The notes beneath the pieces are model-generated. The model saw nothing but the letters and a program-made list of their open reading frames with translations. It was not told the origin of the DNA and made no database searches. The position numbers were made by a program, and so were the translations under genes. This document shows positions 1 through 8,900 of a DNA stretch of 18,467 nt, piece by piece. Origin of the DNA: Planctomycetota bacterium (GTDB lineage Bacteria > Planctomycetota > Phycisphaerae > FEN-1346 > JAACEH01); NCBI GenBank assembly GCA_016935955.1, contig JAFGPY010000330.1, positions 1 to 18,467 of the forward strand. The letters are read 5' to 3'. Numbering within the stretch: the stretch's first letter is position 1; every line of letters starts with the position of its first letter.

Positions 1-168
1 CACTGCGCCGTCGAGATGATCGACCAGTTGCTGGCCGGCAATCCCCATCCCAAGAGCATCCGCGTGCCGCTGAACATCCAATTGACCGACAGCATCGGTC
101 CCGTGCCGAGGGCGAACAGACATCTCATCGGCAACGACGACCAATCCCACACTGTCCCCGCCGAATGA
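1..168 (+). CDS. GntR/LacI-type regulator, C-terminal fragment (regulator A)
   Basis: This is the last 55 residues of a gene cut by the left window edge, read in frame 1 to a TGA at 166-168. It begins HCAVEMIDQLLAG and continues through PKSIRVPLNIQLTDSIGP, which is the end of the LacI-type ligand-binding domain seen complete in the regulators at 4644-5852 and 10374-11525. The first 103 bases match 5652-5754 of regulator B with only two substitutions (positions 81 and 99). The sequences part abruptly after SIGP, where A ends in a short unrelated tail. It presumably regulates a secreted-protein gene lying off the left edge, as its paralogues do here. The DNA-binding part is not visible, so assignment to the GntR class rests on the paralogues. 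Confidence 0.85.
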   Translation, partial: HCAVEMIDQLLAGNPHPKSIRVPLNIQLTDSIGPVPRANRHLIGNDDQSHTVPAE

Positions 169-252
169 CCCGTGGCAGGTGCGGCCCCTTTCTTCTGAAC
201 TCCACCCGAGTTCCAGTGCCTCGGGCAGTGAAGCACCGGGTGGGCGCAACAA

Positions 253-286
253 GCGGCCGCCGGAGTACCAGGGCCCCGGCGGCCGC
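253..286. terminator. Large hairpin between convergent genes (unit 1)
   Basis: Perfect 11-base arms, GCGGCCGCCGG at 253-263 and CCGGCGGCCGC at 276-286, enclose a 12-base loop between convergent regulator A and secreted protein 1. No T-run follows on either strand, so it is not a textbook intrinsic terminator. Its place between convergent genes and its counterpart at 5908-5939 suggest a bidirectional transcription barrier or RNA 3'-end stabiliser. The surrounding 169-319 gap holds no gene. Confidence 0.5.
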
Positions 287-295
287 ACTGCTGTC

Positions 296-310
296 GGCGT
301 GTTACACGCC
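296..310. terminator. Small hairpin next to protein 1 stop codon
   Basis: GGCGTGT at 296-302 and ACACGCC at 304-310 form a perfect 7-base inverted repeat around one base, ending nine bases before the stop codon of the minus-strand gene. The same motif (GGCGTG with CACGCC) sits nine bases from the stop codon of the paralogous gene at 5956-5974. The shared position suggests a conserved mRNA 3' structure. Confidence 0.4.
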
Positions 311-319
311 AGAGGACAT

Positions 320-3300
320 CTACGGCAAATACTTGATCGTCAGGATGGCCCCGTCTGTGTGCGAGCCGCTGTTCCACTGGTAAGCCGTCTTGTAAGAGCC
401 GGAGACCTGGGCGCATCGCAGTCCCAGGTAATTGCCCGAGGAGTAGCCCCCGCGGTCGATGAACTCCTGGACCAATGCGCTGATGTCGCCCGACATGTAC
501 CACGTGTCAGTCGCCCAGGCCCCCGGAATCGTCCAATCCACGTAGCCGGCCGTCAGCGTCCAGGCGTATGGATTGCTCGTGAAATCGGGGCAACTGTCGC
601 TGTCGACCAGTTGCAGCCGCGCAGCGGAGTCGTACGCATCCGCCTTGCCGCCCGTGGACTTCACCTGCACGGTGGCGTTGAGGATCGTCGCTCCGTCCGG
701 GATCGTGATCGGCCAGCGTAGGAACGTCACGCGGCTTGTGCCGACATACGGAACGTAAAGTGTGCTGTTGGCGTAATAGGTGTCGCTGCTCGTGCACCAG
801 GTGTCGTCGGCGGAAGCGGCAATCTGGTACTGCGCTTCAAGCACGTTCTCGTTCACCACCTCCACCTCCACGTCGTCGCTGTCGGTGCCGCCGTCGTAGT
901 CGGTGACCGTCAGGGTGATATTGTGCGTGCCCGCGACCAGGACCACCGAGGCCGTCTCGCCCGTGGCGATCTCGGTGCCGCCTTCCGACCAGACGTAGCT
1001 GGCAATCGTCCCGTCGCTGTCGCTGGAATCGCTGCCGTCCAGGGTGATCGTCTCGTAGCCGTCGTTGTCGGTGTCCTCCACCTCCTGGTCCGATCCGGCA
1101 TCAGCCACCGGCGGCACATTGACAGTTACAATCACGGTGTCGCTGCCGGTGGCGCTGTCGTCATCGGTGACCACGAGCGTGATCTCGTGCTCGCCCGTGG
1201 AGAGGCTCACCTGGGCGGTGGAACCCGTGGCAATCGGCGTGGAGTTCTCCACCCACACGTAACTGACCAGCGACCCGTCGGCGTCGAACGAGTCCGTGCC
1301 GTCCAGGGTCACTGTCTCGTAGCCGTCAAGGTCGCTGTCGTTCGCATTCTGATCAAGGCCCGGGTCGGCCACCGGCGACATGTTGACCAGCGCGGGATAC
1401 GTGTAGATGTGCACGGCCAGCGTGCTGAACGTGTCTTCGAAGTAACCGGCGCTCGAGGTGATCGTGCGGCCCTCGCCGAGCACGCCGATGGTCTGGCCCG
1501 AGGCCAGCCCGTCGATGTTGAACCGCACCGTCTCTCCCTCGCCGCTGCGGATCATGTGAGCGGCGAAGATGTAGAGCTGGCTGTCGACCTGCCGCGTCAT
1601 GATGTCCACACGTTCGTCGCCCAGTTCCTCCTCGGTCACCGTCCAGGTGACGTTCTCGGGGGCCGAGAGAATCGGCTGCGTCAGCACGGTGATCCACTGT
1701 GTGGCCGTCGTCATGACCGCCCGGTTCTCGGCCGGAGTGGCGAGAAAATAGTGGAACCACTGGATGCCCTTGACGCCGTGAATGATGCTCATCCAGACCA
1801 GGTGATTGAGTTGCGTCGGCGTCGGAGCCGGGGTGTAGTACTGGCCGGTGTTCTCGTTGATGTCGCAGGTCTCGATCCAGGTCATGGTCGGAATCAGGTC
1901 GTAGTTCCACTCGCGCATGCGGTCCAGGGCCAGGGCCAGGTCCTCGAGGCCGATCCAGTCGCTGTAGCCGGGCTGCAGAGTCCGTTCGTACGGGTAGTAG
2001 TCCATGGCCAGCACGTCGCACATCACCGTCTTCTTGTCGAAGGGCTCGATGTCGCCCATCACTCCGGGCGAGTACCGGTCGTTGTACAGGAAGCAGAACG
2101 TTTGCGTTTTCAGGTTGTTGTAGAGGGGATACGTCCCGCCATGCGTGAAGCCGTACCCGACGAGGTTGATATAGTGCAGGTGCTCGGTGTCCAGCGAGTG
2201 ACCCAGTTCAGTCCAGTTGTGGATTTCGGTGGCCGGAATGTACTGGGTCGGGTTGCCCAAATCCGGTTCGTCCTTCCAGACGTACATGAGAAACTCCGGG
2301 CAATCCCTCGACGCCTCGATGTAGTCTGTGAGTCGGTCCTGATCCAGTTCCTGAATGTACACCCAGTTTCCGGAATCCGGCGGAATCTCGACGATGTTGG
2401 TGTCGTAGCCACCGGCCCAGTAGTCGCCCATGCCCGGCCCCATCGCCGCGTAGCCTTCCTCCATGGCGTCTCCCAGGTAACCCACCCAGGCGTCCAGGTT
2501 CTTGTCGAGGGCAAACGACTGCCCGCACAGGGTGTTGATTTGGCCCTCCCAGGTCGAGAAGGAACTGGAGTCGATGCCCCAGGGCGTGATCGGGAAGAAC
2601 GGCACGCCGTTGCGGCAGATAGCGTTGTTTTCGTCGATGGCCACCGCGGCGATGCCCTCATGGAGCTTGGTCCAGGTGCGGCTGGCCGAGGTGCGGACGT
2701 TGTTGTCGCTGTCAAGAATCTCGACCAGGAGCGTGTGCTCGCCGGCGTCCAACTCACGGTAGTCGACCGTGAAGACCTCTTCGCTGGCCAGCGGGGCGGA
2801 TTGGGTGTGGATGACATCCCCGTCCAGCTTCACCCGAAGCGTGTCGGTGGAGCGGCGGTTCATGATCTGGCAGTAGACCTTCTGGCCCAGTCGCACCTCC
2901 GGGTCGGCCATCCACAACTCCAGGACGGTGTCGCAGTCGGCGGCATAATGAATCTCCAGTTGCGGCGCGTTGCTGTGGTCGCCGTAGTCCCAGCCGTAGG
3001 CCACCTTCCACAAGCCCGAGACGTAGCTGGCACGAAGGCCGAAGTAATTGCCGATGGCGTACCCCGGGCGATCTATGAACGCCTGGACGAGGGTTGTGAT
3101 GTCCGCCGAGTCGTACCACGTGTCGGTGGTCCACACGGCGGGGACCGTCGTGTCCACGTGCCCGGCCGTCACCGACCAGGTCCACGGGTTTTCGGAATAA
3201 AAGTTCGGACAGTCGTCGTAGTCCAGTTGCTCCAGACGGACGACGGACGGGTTCGAGTCCATGGCACTCGAAGCCTTGACCTTCACGTAGGCCTCGGTGA

Positions 3301-4327
3301 TGGTGGCTCCCTCGGGAACGAGGAACCGCCAGCGCAGGAAGCTCATCTTTGTCGCGTTCGAGTACGGCCAATACAACACATCCGCATGACTGTTGTTGGA
3401 GCTGGACGTTGCCGACGAATCGTCCTCCGACGCCAGCATCTGGAGCACGACCACCCTGTCGGGCTCGGTGATAGTGACGTCCACTGTGTCGGAGTCCGTC
3501 GCACCTCCATTGTCCGTGACGGTCAGCGTGATCGTGTGTTCGCCCGGCGCCAGATCGACGCCGGCCGTCTGGCCTGTGGCCAACTCCGTCTCCCCCTCGG
3601 TCCACACGTAGCTGACGATCGTTCCGTCGCTGTCGCTGGAGTCCGAGCCGTCCAGAGTCACGGACTGCAGTCCGTCGTCGTCCGTGTCCTCGATCTCCTG
3701 GTCTTCCCCGGCGTCGGCCACCGGCGACTGGTTTGTCGTGTAGGTCACTTCCAGTTGGGGGCCGTAGGCGTGCGTGCTGTGGTCCCACGTGTAGAACGTC
3801 TTCGACACCCAGTCGCCCGAGTGGCTCACGTAGATGTTCCGCAGGCCGAGATAGTTCCCCTGGCTGTAGCCGGGGCGGTCGATGAACGCCTGGACGATCG
3901 CGCCCACGTCCGGAGAGGTGTACCAGGTGCCGCTGGTCACGCCCGGCACGGTCCAGCCCACCGTCGGACCGGTTACGCTCGACGACCAGGGGTTGCTGGA
4001 GAAGGCCGGGCAATTGTCGGAGTCCACCAGTTGCATCTGCCCGGTCGCGGTGTTCGTGGTTGTGCCGCTGGCCATCAGCTTGACGTAGGCGGACGTAATG
4101 GTGGCTCCGCTTGGAATGTTGCAGGCCCAGCGGAGGAAGTTCAGCCGGTTGGTGCCCAGATAGGGCCAATAGAGCGTCGAACTGTTGTACGTCGCGCTCG
4201 AACTGGTGCAGAAGCAATCGTCGGCCGAGGCCGCGATCTGGTACGTCGCGTCATCCGCCCGAGCCGTGCCGCCCTGTGCCGCCAGCATACACATCAGAAC
4301 CGCCGTCCAGACAATAGTCCATTTCAT
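320..4327 (-). CDS. Secreted multidomain protein 1: DNRLRE, PKD and glycosidase-like barrel
   Basis: The 1335-residue product starts at the ATG at 4327, because AGGAGG lies six bases upstream and the signal peptide begins there (MKWTIVW, hydrophobic core, ARA before DD, cleavage near residue 24). An upstream in-frame ATG would add 15 residues and lacks such a site. Domains in order: DNRLRE (about 26-197), PKD (200-287), DNRLRE (291-462), Ig-like (466-550), a glycosidase-like alpha/beta barrel (about 560-885) entered at NGVPFFPITPW, a beta subdomain (to 980), two PKD domains (984-1158), and a third DNRLRE (1165-1335). Candidate catalytic acids are E687 in WKDEPDLG and E819 in MTWIETCD, both kept in the paralogue at 5984-10045. 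DNRLRE domains are known as beta-sandwich modules of large surface proteins, some carbohydrate-binding. Enzymatic activity and substrate are inference. No surface-anchoring motif was seen, and the barrel family is not one I can name. Confidence 0.9.
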   Translation of the reverse strand: MKWTIVWTAVLMCMLAAQGGTARADDATYQIAASADDCFCTSSSATYNSSTLYWPYLGTNRLNFLRWACNIPSGATITSAYVKLMASGTTTNTATGQMQLVDSDNCPAFSSNPWSSSVTGPTVGWTVPGVTSGTWYTSPDVGAIVQAFIDRPGYSQGNYLGLRNIYVSHSGDWVSKTFYTWDHSTHAYGPQLEVTYTTNQSPVADAGEDQEIEDTDDDGLQSVTLDGSDSSDSDGTIVSYVWTEGETELATGQTAGVDLAPGEHTITLTVTDNGGATDSDTVDVTITEPDRVVVLQMLASEDDSSATSSSNNSHADVLYWPYSNATKMSFLRWRFLVPEGATITEAYVKVKASSAMDSNPSVVRLEQLDYDDCPNFYSENPWTWSVTAGHVDTTVPAVWTTDTWYDSADITTLVQAFIDRPGYAIGNYFGLRASYVSGLWKVAYGWDYGDHSNAPQLEIHYAADCDTVLELWMADPEVRLGQKVYCQIMNRRSTDTLRVKLDGDVIHTQSAPLASEEVFTVDYRELDAGEHTLLVEILDSDNNVRTSASRTWTKLHEGIAAVAIDENNAICRNGVPFFPITPWGIDSSSFSTWEGQINTLCGQSFALDKNLDAWVGYLGDAMEEGYAAMGPGMGDYWAGGYDTNIVEIPPDSGNWVYIQELDQDRLTDYIEASRDCPEFLMYVWKDEPDLGNPTQYIPATEIHNWTELGHSLDTEHLHYINLVGYGFTHGGTYPLYNNLKTQTFCFLYNDRYSPGVMGDIEPFDKKTVMCDVLAMDYYPYERTLQPGYSDWIGLEDLALALDRMREWNYDLIPTMTWIETCDINENTGQYYTPAPTPTQLNHLVWMSIIHGVKGIQWFHYFLATPAENRAVMTTATQWITVLTQPILSAPENVTWTVTEEELGDERVDIMTRQVDSQLYIFAAHMIRSGEGETVRFNIDGLASGQTIGVLGEGRTITSSAGYFEDTFSTLAVHIYTYPALVNMSPVADPGLDQNANDSDLDGYETVTLDGTDSFDADGSLVSYVWVENSTPIATGSTAQVSLSTGEHEITLVVTDDDSATGSDTVIVTVNVPPVADAGSDQEVEDTDNDGYETITLDGSDSSDSDGTIASYVWSEGGTEIATGETASVVLVAGTHNITLTVTDYDGGTDSDDVEVEVVNENVLEAQYQIAASADDTWCTSSDTYYANSTLYVPYVGTSRVTFLRWPITIPDGATILNATVQVKSTGGKADAYDSAARLQLVDSDSCPDFTSNPYAWTLTAGYVDWTIPGAWATDTWYMSGDISALVQEFIDRGGYSSGNYLGLRCAQVSGSYKTAYQWNSGSHTDGAILTIKYLP

Positions 4328-4333
4328 GGCCTG

Positions 4334-4339
4334 CCTCCT
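4334..4339 (-). promoter_or_regulatory. Ribosome binding site of secreted protein 1
   Basis: A full AGGAGG on the minus strand lies six bases before the ATG at 4327. It fixes the start at MKWTIVW, directly at the signal peptide, rather than at the in-frame ATG 15 codons upstream. Confidence 0.85.
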
Positions 4340-4399
4340 AAGAGAGAAGAAATGAGATGTGATCTGACACAACCACGGATGTGCTGCCGCATGGCTGGA

Positions 4400-4429
4400 A
4401 GTATATGTGGGATATCATCTTGTCCACAA
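4400..4429 (-). promoter_or_regulatory. Candidate promoter of secreted protein 1
   Basis: On the minus strand TTGTGG (4429-4424) and TATACT (4405-4400) are separated by 18 bases. The -10 box matches the consensus at five of six positions; the -35 box is weak. The -10 box ends 72 bases before the start codon. The paralogous gene has a similar pair, TTGGGG-18-TACAAT. A weak -35 box would suit a regulated promoter. Confidence 0.45.
4406..4428. promoter_or_regulatory. Possible operator in the spacer of the protein 1 promoter
   Basis: TGTGG (4406-4410) and CCACA (4424-4428) form an inverted repeat 13 bases apart, lying almost exactly between the -10 and -35 boxes of the candidate minus-strand promoter. 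That is a suitable place for a repressor such as the divergently encoded regulator. The arms are short and may arise by chance; no equivalent was found at the paralogous promoter. Confidence 0.25.
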
Positions 4430-4559
4430 ACTGATTCATCGCGTCTGTTCCAGACCGTGCCGGTGACGCCACAACGCCGCCAGGTCCCTATGGCACCAGG
4501 ACTTATGCGCCGCCAGCCCGAACGTCGAGAGCCTGAAACCAAGACTGCCGGCAATTCCG

Positions 4560-4588
4560 TTGACATTCGCTGGCGGGTGGATTAGGGT
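4560..4588 (+). promoter_or_regulatory. Promoter of regulator B
   Basis: TTGACA (4560-4565), a 17-base spacer and TAGGGT (4583-4588) lie 55 bases before the GTG start of regulator B. The -35 box is a perfect consensus; the -10 box matches three of six. The paralogous regulator C has TTGACA-17-TACAAA at the same distance, and both share TTCYGTTGACAT around the -35 box. The rest of the 4328-4643 spacer holds no gene. Confidence 0.6.
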
Positions 4589-4600
4589 CAGAAATGGGCC

Positions 4601-4618
4601 AGTTTTTGAGTGACATTT
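4601..4618 (+). promoter_or_regulatory. Shared leader block downstream of the regulator B promoter
   Basis: AGTTTTTGAGTGACATTT begins 13 bases past the -10 box. Regulator C has AGTTTATCTAGTAACAGTTT (10330-10349) at the identical offset, alignable with one or two gaps. It lies at the expected start of the transcript, so an autoregulatory operator is possible. It may also simply be residual similarity from duplication. Confidence 0.3.
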
Positions 4619-4643
4619 ATGCGATTGGGGAGGCTCGGCGGCC

Positions 4644-5852
4644 GTGAAACACCCGGCGCTCAGGCTCAAAGTCTACGACGTCCTGCTCCGCAAGCTGGCC
4701 TCACGGGCCTGGACGCCGGGCAGTCGCTGTCCGTCCATTCGCGACCTGGCGCGAAACCTGAAGACGTCGCGGCAACCGGTTCAGCAGGCGCTTCAGATGG
4801 CCGTTCAGAATCGTCTGCTGACAACGCGCTCCACGCGACGAGCCGTGGTCCTTCCTGGAGCGGATCGCAGGGCAGCCGACCTTCTGGCAGAGGACCACCT
4901 GACGGCTCAGCGCCGGACGCTGGCCGTGCTCATTCCCGAGGAATTCTTTCCGCTGCGAGGTGCGCCGTATCAGCACCGCCTGGCCAAGGTCGTGGCGGCT
5001 GCGGCCGCCACGCGCGGCTGGGAGTGCCGCATCGTCAAGATCCCCGCCGAGGATCAGTCCAAGTCGGCTGGAAAGGTAGTGCGACAATATGACGCCGCCT
5101 TCGTCGTGGACGTTTCGCCGAGGAAGCCGGCTTTCCTGTTCACGCTGGCGGAGTACGGGTTCCCCATGCTGTCGTTCAGACGACAGGCCCCCGGCATTGA
5201 TCATCCGGTGCTCACGATCAACGAGTACGGGGCCAGCCAGCAACTGGGCCGGCTCATGGTCGAGCATGGTCATCGGAACCTTTGTTTCATCGCCTCGCTG
5301 AAGCACGAGTACACCGACGGCCCGAAGTCGGCCGTCAAGGGATGGACCGATTTCCTGGACAAGGTCGGGCTGCTGGCCACCAGCACGATGCCTCTGGCCT
5401 ACTACAACATCAGGACACCAGACGTGTTCCTTCTTCTCATGGAGCAGTTGCTCCGTCTGTCGCCGCGCATCACCGGTTTCGTCTTCCATGTGCCGCCACA
5501 TCTGGCTTTCCTCGCCAGTGACGGCAAATTCCGCGACCTGCGGATTCCTCACGACGTCAGTATTGCCGTCATGAGTTCCATGGCCGGCGTATCGTGGCCC
5601 GCGCATCTCCCGCCGGTCACCTCGTTCGAGGTCGACTGGGACCGGGCCGGTCACTGCGCCGTCGAGATGATCGACCAGTTGCTGGCCGGCAATCCCCATC
5701 CCAAGAGCATCCGCGTGCCGCTGAACATCCAGTTGACCGACAGCATCGGCCCGGCGCCCAAGCATCCCAGGCACCTCTCCGCCCACGGCAGCGACGCCCC
5801 GTCGCTTTCCAACGACCGGCCGGATGCGGGGGACGTCGCCACGTTCGCATAG
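4644..5852 (+). CDS. GntR-type regulator with LacI-type ligand-binding domain (regulator B)
   Basis: A 402-residue transcription factor. The GTG start at 4644 is chosen because it aligns with the ATG of regulator C (MKHPALRLKVYDVLLRKLAS against MKPAPVVQTVYNLLLRRMAS) and follows GGGGAGG by ten bases. Residues 1-72 form a GntR winged helix (PGSRCPSIRDLARNLKTSR, then QPVQQAL). Residues 92-370 form a periplasmic-binding-protein-like sensor opening with TLAVLIPEEFFPLRGAP and closing with PPVTSFEVDWDRAGHCAVEM, the LacI-family pattern. Such chimeric regulators normally bind a sugar or similar ligand and control adjacent genes. It is divergent from secreted protein 1, its likely target, and convergent with secreted protein 2. 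The tail after SIGP is low in similarity to its paralogues. The ligand is unknown. Confidence 0.9.
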   Translation: MKHPALRLKVYDVLLRKLASRAWTPGSRCPSIRDLARNLKTSRQPVQQALQMAVQNRLLTTRSTRRAVVLPGADRRAADLLAEDHLTAQRRTLAVLIPEEFFPLRGAPYQHRLAKVVAAAAATRGWECRIVKIPAEDQSKSAGKVVRQYDAAFVVDVSPRKPAFLFTLAEYGFPMLSFRRQAPGIDHPVLTINEYGASQQLGRLMVEHGHRNLCFIASLKHEYTDGPKSAVKGWTDFLDKVGLLATSTMPLAYYNIRTPDVFLLLMEQLLRLSPRITGFVFHVPPHLAFLASDGKFRDLRIPHDVSIAVMSSMAGVSWPAHLPPVTSFEVDWDRAGHCAVEMIDQLLAGNPHPKSIRVPLNIQLTDSIGPAPKHPRHLSAHGSDAPSLSNDRPDAGDVATFA

Positions 5853-5907
5853 GTTCTTCCGCGAAGCCGGTTCTTGAGACACGGACTCGTTGCGGCAGCG
5901 CAGCAGA

Positions 5908-5939
5908 CGGCCGCCGAAGCATCGAGGCTCCGGCGGCCG
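5908..5939. terminator. Large hairpin between convergent genes (unit 2)
   Basis: CGGCCGCCG (5908-5916) and CGGCGGCCG (5931-5939) are perfect 9-base arms. The 14-base loop holds an inner AGC/GCT pairing that can extend the stem. It corresponds in position and arm sequence to 253-286. No T-run follows. The 5853-5983 gap contains no gene. Confidence 0.5.
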
Positions 5940-5955
5940 CTGGGTGTGACCGGTT

Positions 5956-5974
5956 GGCGTGTCCACCGCACGCC
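5956..5974. terminator. Small hairpin next to protein 2 stop codon
   Basis: GGCGTG (5956-5961) and CACGCC (5969-5974) surround a 7-base loop, ending nine bases from the stop codon of the minus-strand gene. It matches the hairpin at 296-310 in position and stem sequence. Confidence 0.4.
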
Positions 5975-5983
5975 GAGCCGCTG

Positions 5984-8900
5984 TTACGGCAGGTACGTCA
6001 CCTGCAGAATGGCCCCGTGGGTGTGATCGCCATAGTCCCACTGGTAGGCCGTCTTCCACAGACCCGAGACGTTCTCTAGTCGCAGGCCCAGGTAGTTGCC
6101 GGACGAGTAGCCCGCCCGATCGATGAACTCCTGGACAATCGTCTTGATGTCGGATGAGGTGTACCACGTGCTGGCCGCCCAGGCGCCGGGAACCACCCAG
6201 TCCACGTAGCCGGCCGTCACGGAGTAACTGTACGGGTTCGTGTAGAAGGAGACGCACGAATCGGTGTCGACCAACTGGAGCCGCGCGGTCGACGTGTTCG
6301 AGTCACCCGCGTTTCCGGTGGCCTTGACACGCAGCTCGGCCGCCAGGATCGTAACGCCGTCCGGCACGGTGATCGGCCACCTGAAGAAGGTGCGGCGGGT
6401 GGTGCTGGTGTACGGGATGTACAGCACCGTGGAGAGATAGACGCTTTCACTGCTGACGCAATAGGTATCCTCGGTCGAGGCCGCAATCTGGTACTGCACC
6501 ACGACCACGTCCTCGTTGATGACCTCGATCACCACGCCGTCGCTGTCGGTCGCCCCGTCATCGTCGGTCACCGTCAGCGTGACGGTGTGCGTCCCGGCGA
6601 TCATCGTCACCTGGGCCGTCTCGCCCGTGGCGATCTCGTTGCCGCCCTCGGTCCAGACGTAGCTGACGATCTCGCCCAGGCTGTCGTACGACCCGCTGCC
6701 GTCCAGCGTGATCAGTTCCGAGCCGTTCTCGTCGGTGTCCTCCTCCTCCTGGTCCTCGCCGGCGTCGGCCACCGGGGCCGGATTGACCAGCACCAGCATC
6801 ACGTCACCGTCGGTGTCGCTGTCGTCGTCGGTCACCAGGAGCGTGATCTCGTGCGTACCCGTCGTCAGGCTGACCTGGGCGGTGGCGCCCGTGGCGATCG
6901 TCGAAACGCCCTCCTTCCAGACGTAGCTGACCAGCGACCCGTCGGCGTCGAACGAGTCCGTGCCGTCCAGGGTCACCAGTTCGTACCCGTCGTTGTCGTT
7001 GTCGCTGGCGTAGCCGTCATTGCCGGCGTTGGCCACCGGCGGCATGTTCACCAGCGCCGGGTAGGTGTAGATGTGCACGGCCAGCGGGCTGAAGCTGTCC
7101 TCGAAGTAGCCGGCCGCGGAGGTGACGGTGCGTCCCTCGCCGACGACGCCGATGGCCTGGCCCGAGGGCAGCCCGTCGACGTTGAAGCGGACCGTCTCTC
7201 CGGCGCCGGCGCCGGAGATGTGGGCGGCGAAGATGTAGAGGCGGTCGTCGCACTCGCGCGTCAGGAAATGGACCGGTTCGTTGTTGCTCTCCTCGTGGGT
7301 GACCGTCCAGGTGACGTCCTCGGGCGGCGAGAGGATCGGCTCGGCCAGGACGGTGGTCCACTGCAGGGTCTTGGCCATGATCACGCGATTCTCGCTCGGC
7401 GTTTCGCCGAAGTAGTGGAACCAGTTGATGCCCTTGACCTCGTGGACGATGCTCAGCCAGACCAGGTTCCACAGCTCCGTGGGCGTGATGCACGGCGTGG
7501 CCTCTTCGCCGGTGCACTCCTCGATGTCGCAGGTCTCGATCCAGGTCATCGTCGGAATCAGGTTGTAGTTCCACTGGCGCATGTTGTCCAGGCATTCGGT
7601 CAGGTCCTCGAGCCCGATCCAGGTGCTGTAGCCCGACATCAGGGCCCGCTCGTAGGGGTAGTAGTCGAAGGTCCAGACGTCGACCACGACGGTCTTCTCG
7701 TCGAAGGGCTCATTGTCGCCCATGGCGCCCGTCTTCAGGTCGTTGTAGAGGAAGCAGTAGCTCTGTGCGCGATGATTGTTGTAGCTGGGTTCGGTGCCAT
7801 GTTCGGAGAAAGAGTAGCCCACAATCGTGCAGAAATGAGGGTGCTCGGTGTCCATCGAATGGCACAGCTCCGTCCACGCCCGCACTTCCGTGGCGGGCAT
7901 GTATTCGGTGGTGCCGCCCAGGTCCGGCTCGTCCTGCCAGCAGTACATGAACATCCCGGGGTGGTACCTCGATACCTCGATGTAGTCCTCCATACGGTCA
8001 GGGTCCAGTTCCGTGAAATGAACCCACTGGCCGCCGATGTACGCGACACGTTCCGTATTGCCGTCGGGGAAGTAGTCGCCCATGGCCGGGCCGATGGCCG
8101 GCAGGTTGGCGCCGTAGCCCGCGTCCAGGTAGCCTTCCCAGGCGGTCGGGTTGCGGCTGATGCCGAACGACTGACCGCACAGCGTGTTGATCTGACCCTC
8201 GAACGTCGAGAACTGGCTCGTGCCGATGCCCCACGGCGTGATCGGGAAGAACGGCTCGCCGTCCAGGCAGATCGCGTTGTGCTCGTTGATGGCCACCTTG
8301 GCGATGCCGTCGTGCAGCTTGGTCCACGTGCGGCTCTCGGAGACCAGCAGGCTGTCGCCCGAGTCGAAGACCTCCACCAGCAACGTGTGCTGGCCGCTGC
8401 TGAGCGAACGGTAGTCGACCGTGAAGACTTCCTCATCGCCCAATGCCGCCGACGACGTGTGGACCACGTCGCCGTCCAGCTTGGCCCGCAGCCACGCGCC
8501 GCCCGGCGCATTCCAGAGCTGGCAATAGACCTTCTGGCCCAGCCGCGTCTCCGGGTCGGCCATCCAGAGCTCGAGGTGCGTCGCGCCGCCCACGTAGTGA
8601 ATCTCCAGCTTCGGGGCGCTGGTATGGTCGCCGTAGTTCCACGAGTAGCCGCGCTTGTACGAACCGTCGATGCCGCCCTGGCCGCGCAGGCCGATGAAGC
8701 TGCCGAACGTGTACCCCGGCCGGTCGATGAACTCCTGCACCAGGTCGCTGAGGTCGTCCGAGCTGTACCACGTGCCGGCCGTCCACTCGCCCGGCGTGAC
8801 CGAGTCGACATACGTTTCCGTCACGTCCCAGGCGTAGGGAATCTCCAGGATCGGCGGGCAGTTGTCGTAGTCCAGCAACTGCACCCGCACGGTCGACGTG

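Noticed and set aside
923..4585. A 1220-codon open frame on the plus strand opposite secreted protein 1
   Set aside because: Its translation is low-complexity, rich in Arg, Val, Gly and Asp, with no domain. The opposite strand encodes a signal peptide, ribosome site and recognisable DNRLRE/PKD domains. High third-position G+C removes stops from the complementary frame.
4701..6257. A 518-codon minus-strand frame opposite regulator B
   Set aside because: It is antisense to a well-supported regulator and runs into the 3' end of secreted protein 2 in the wrong frame.
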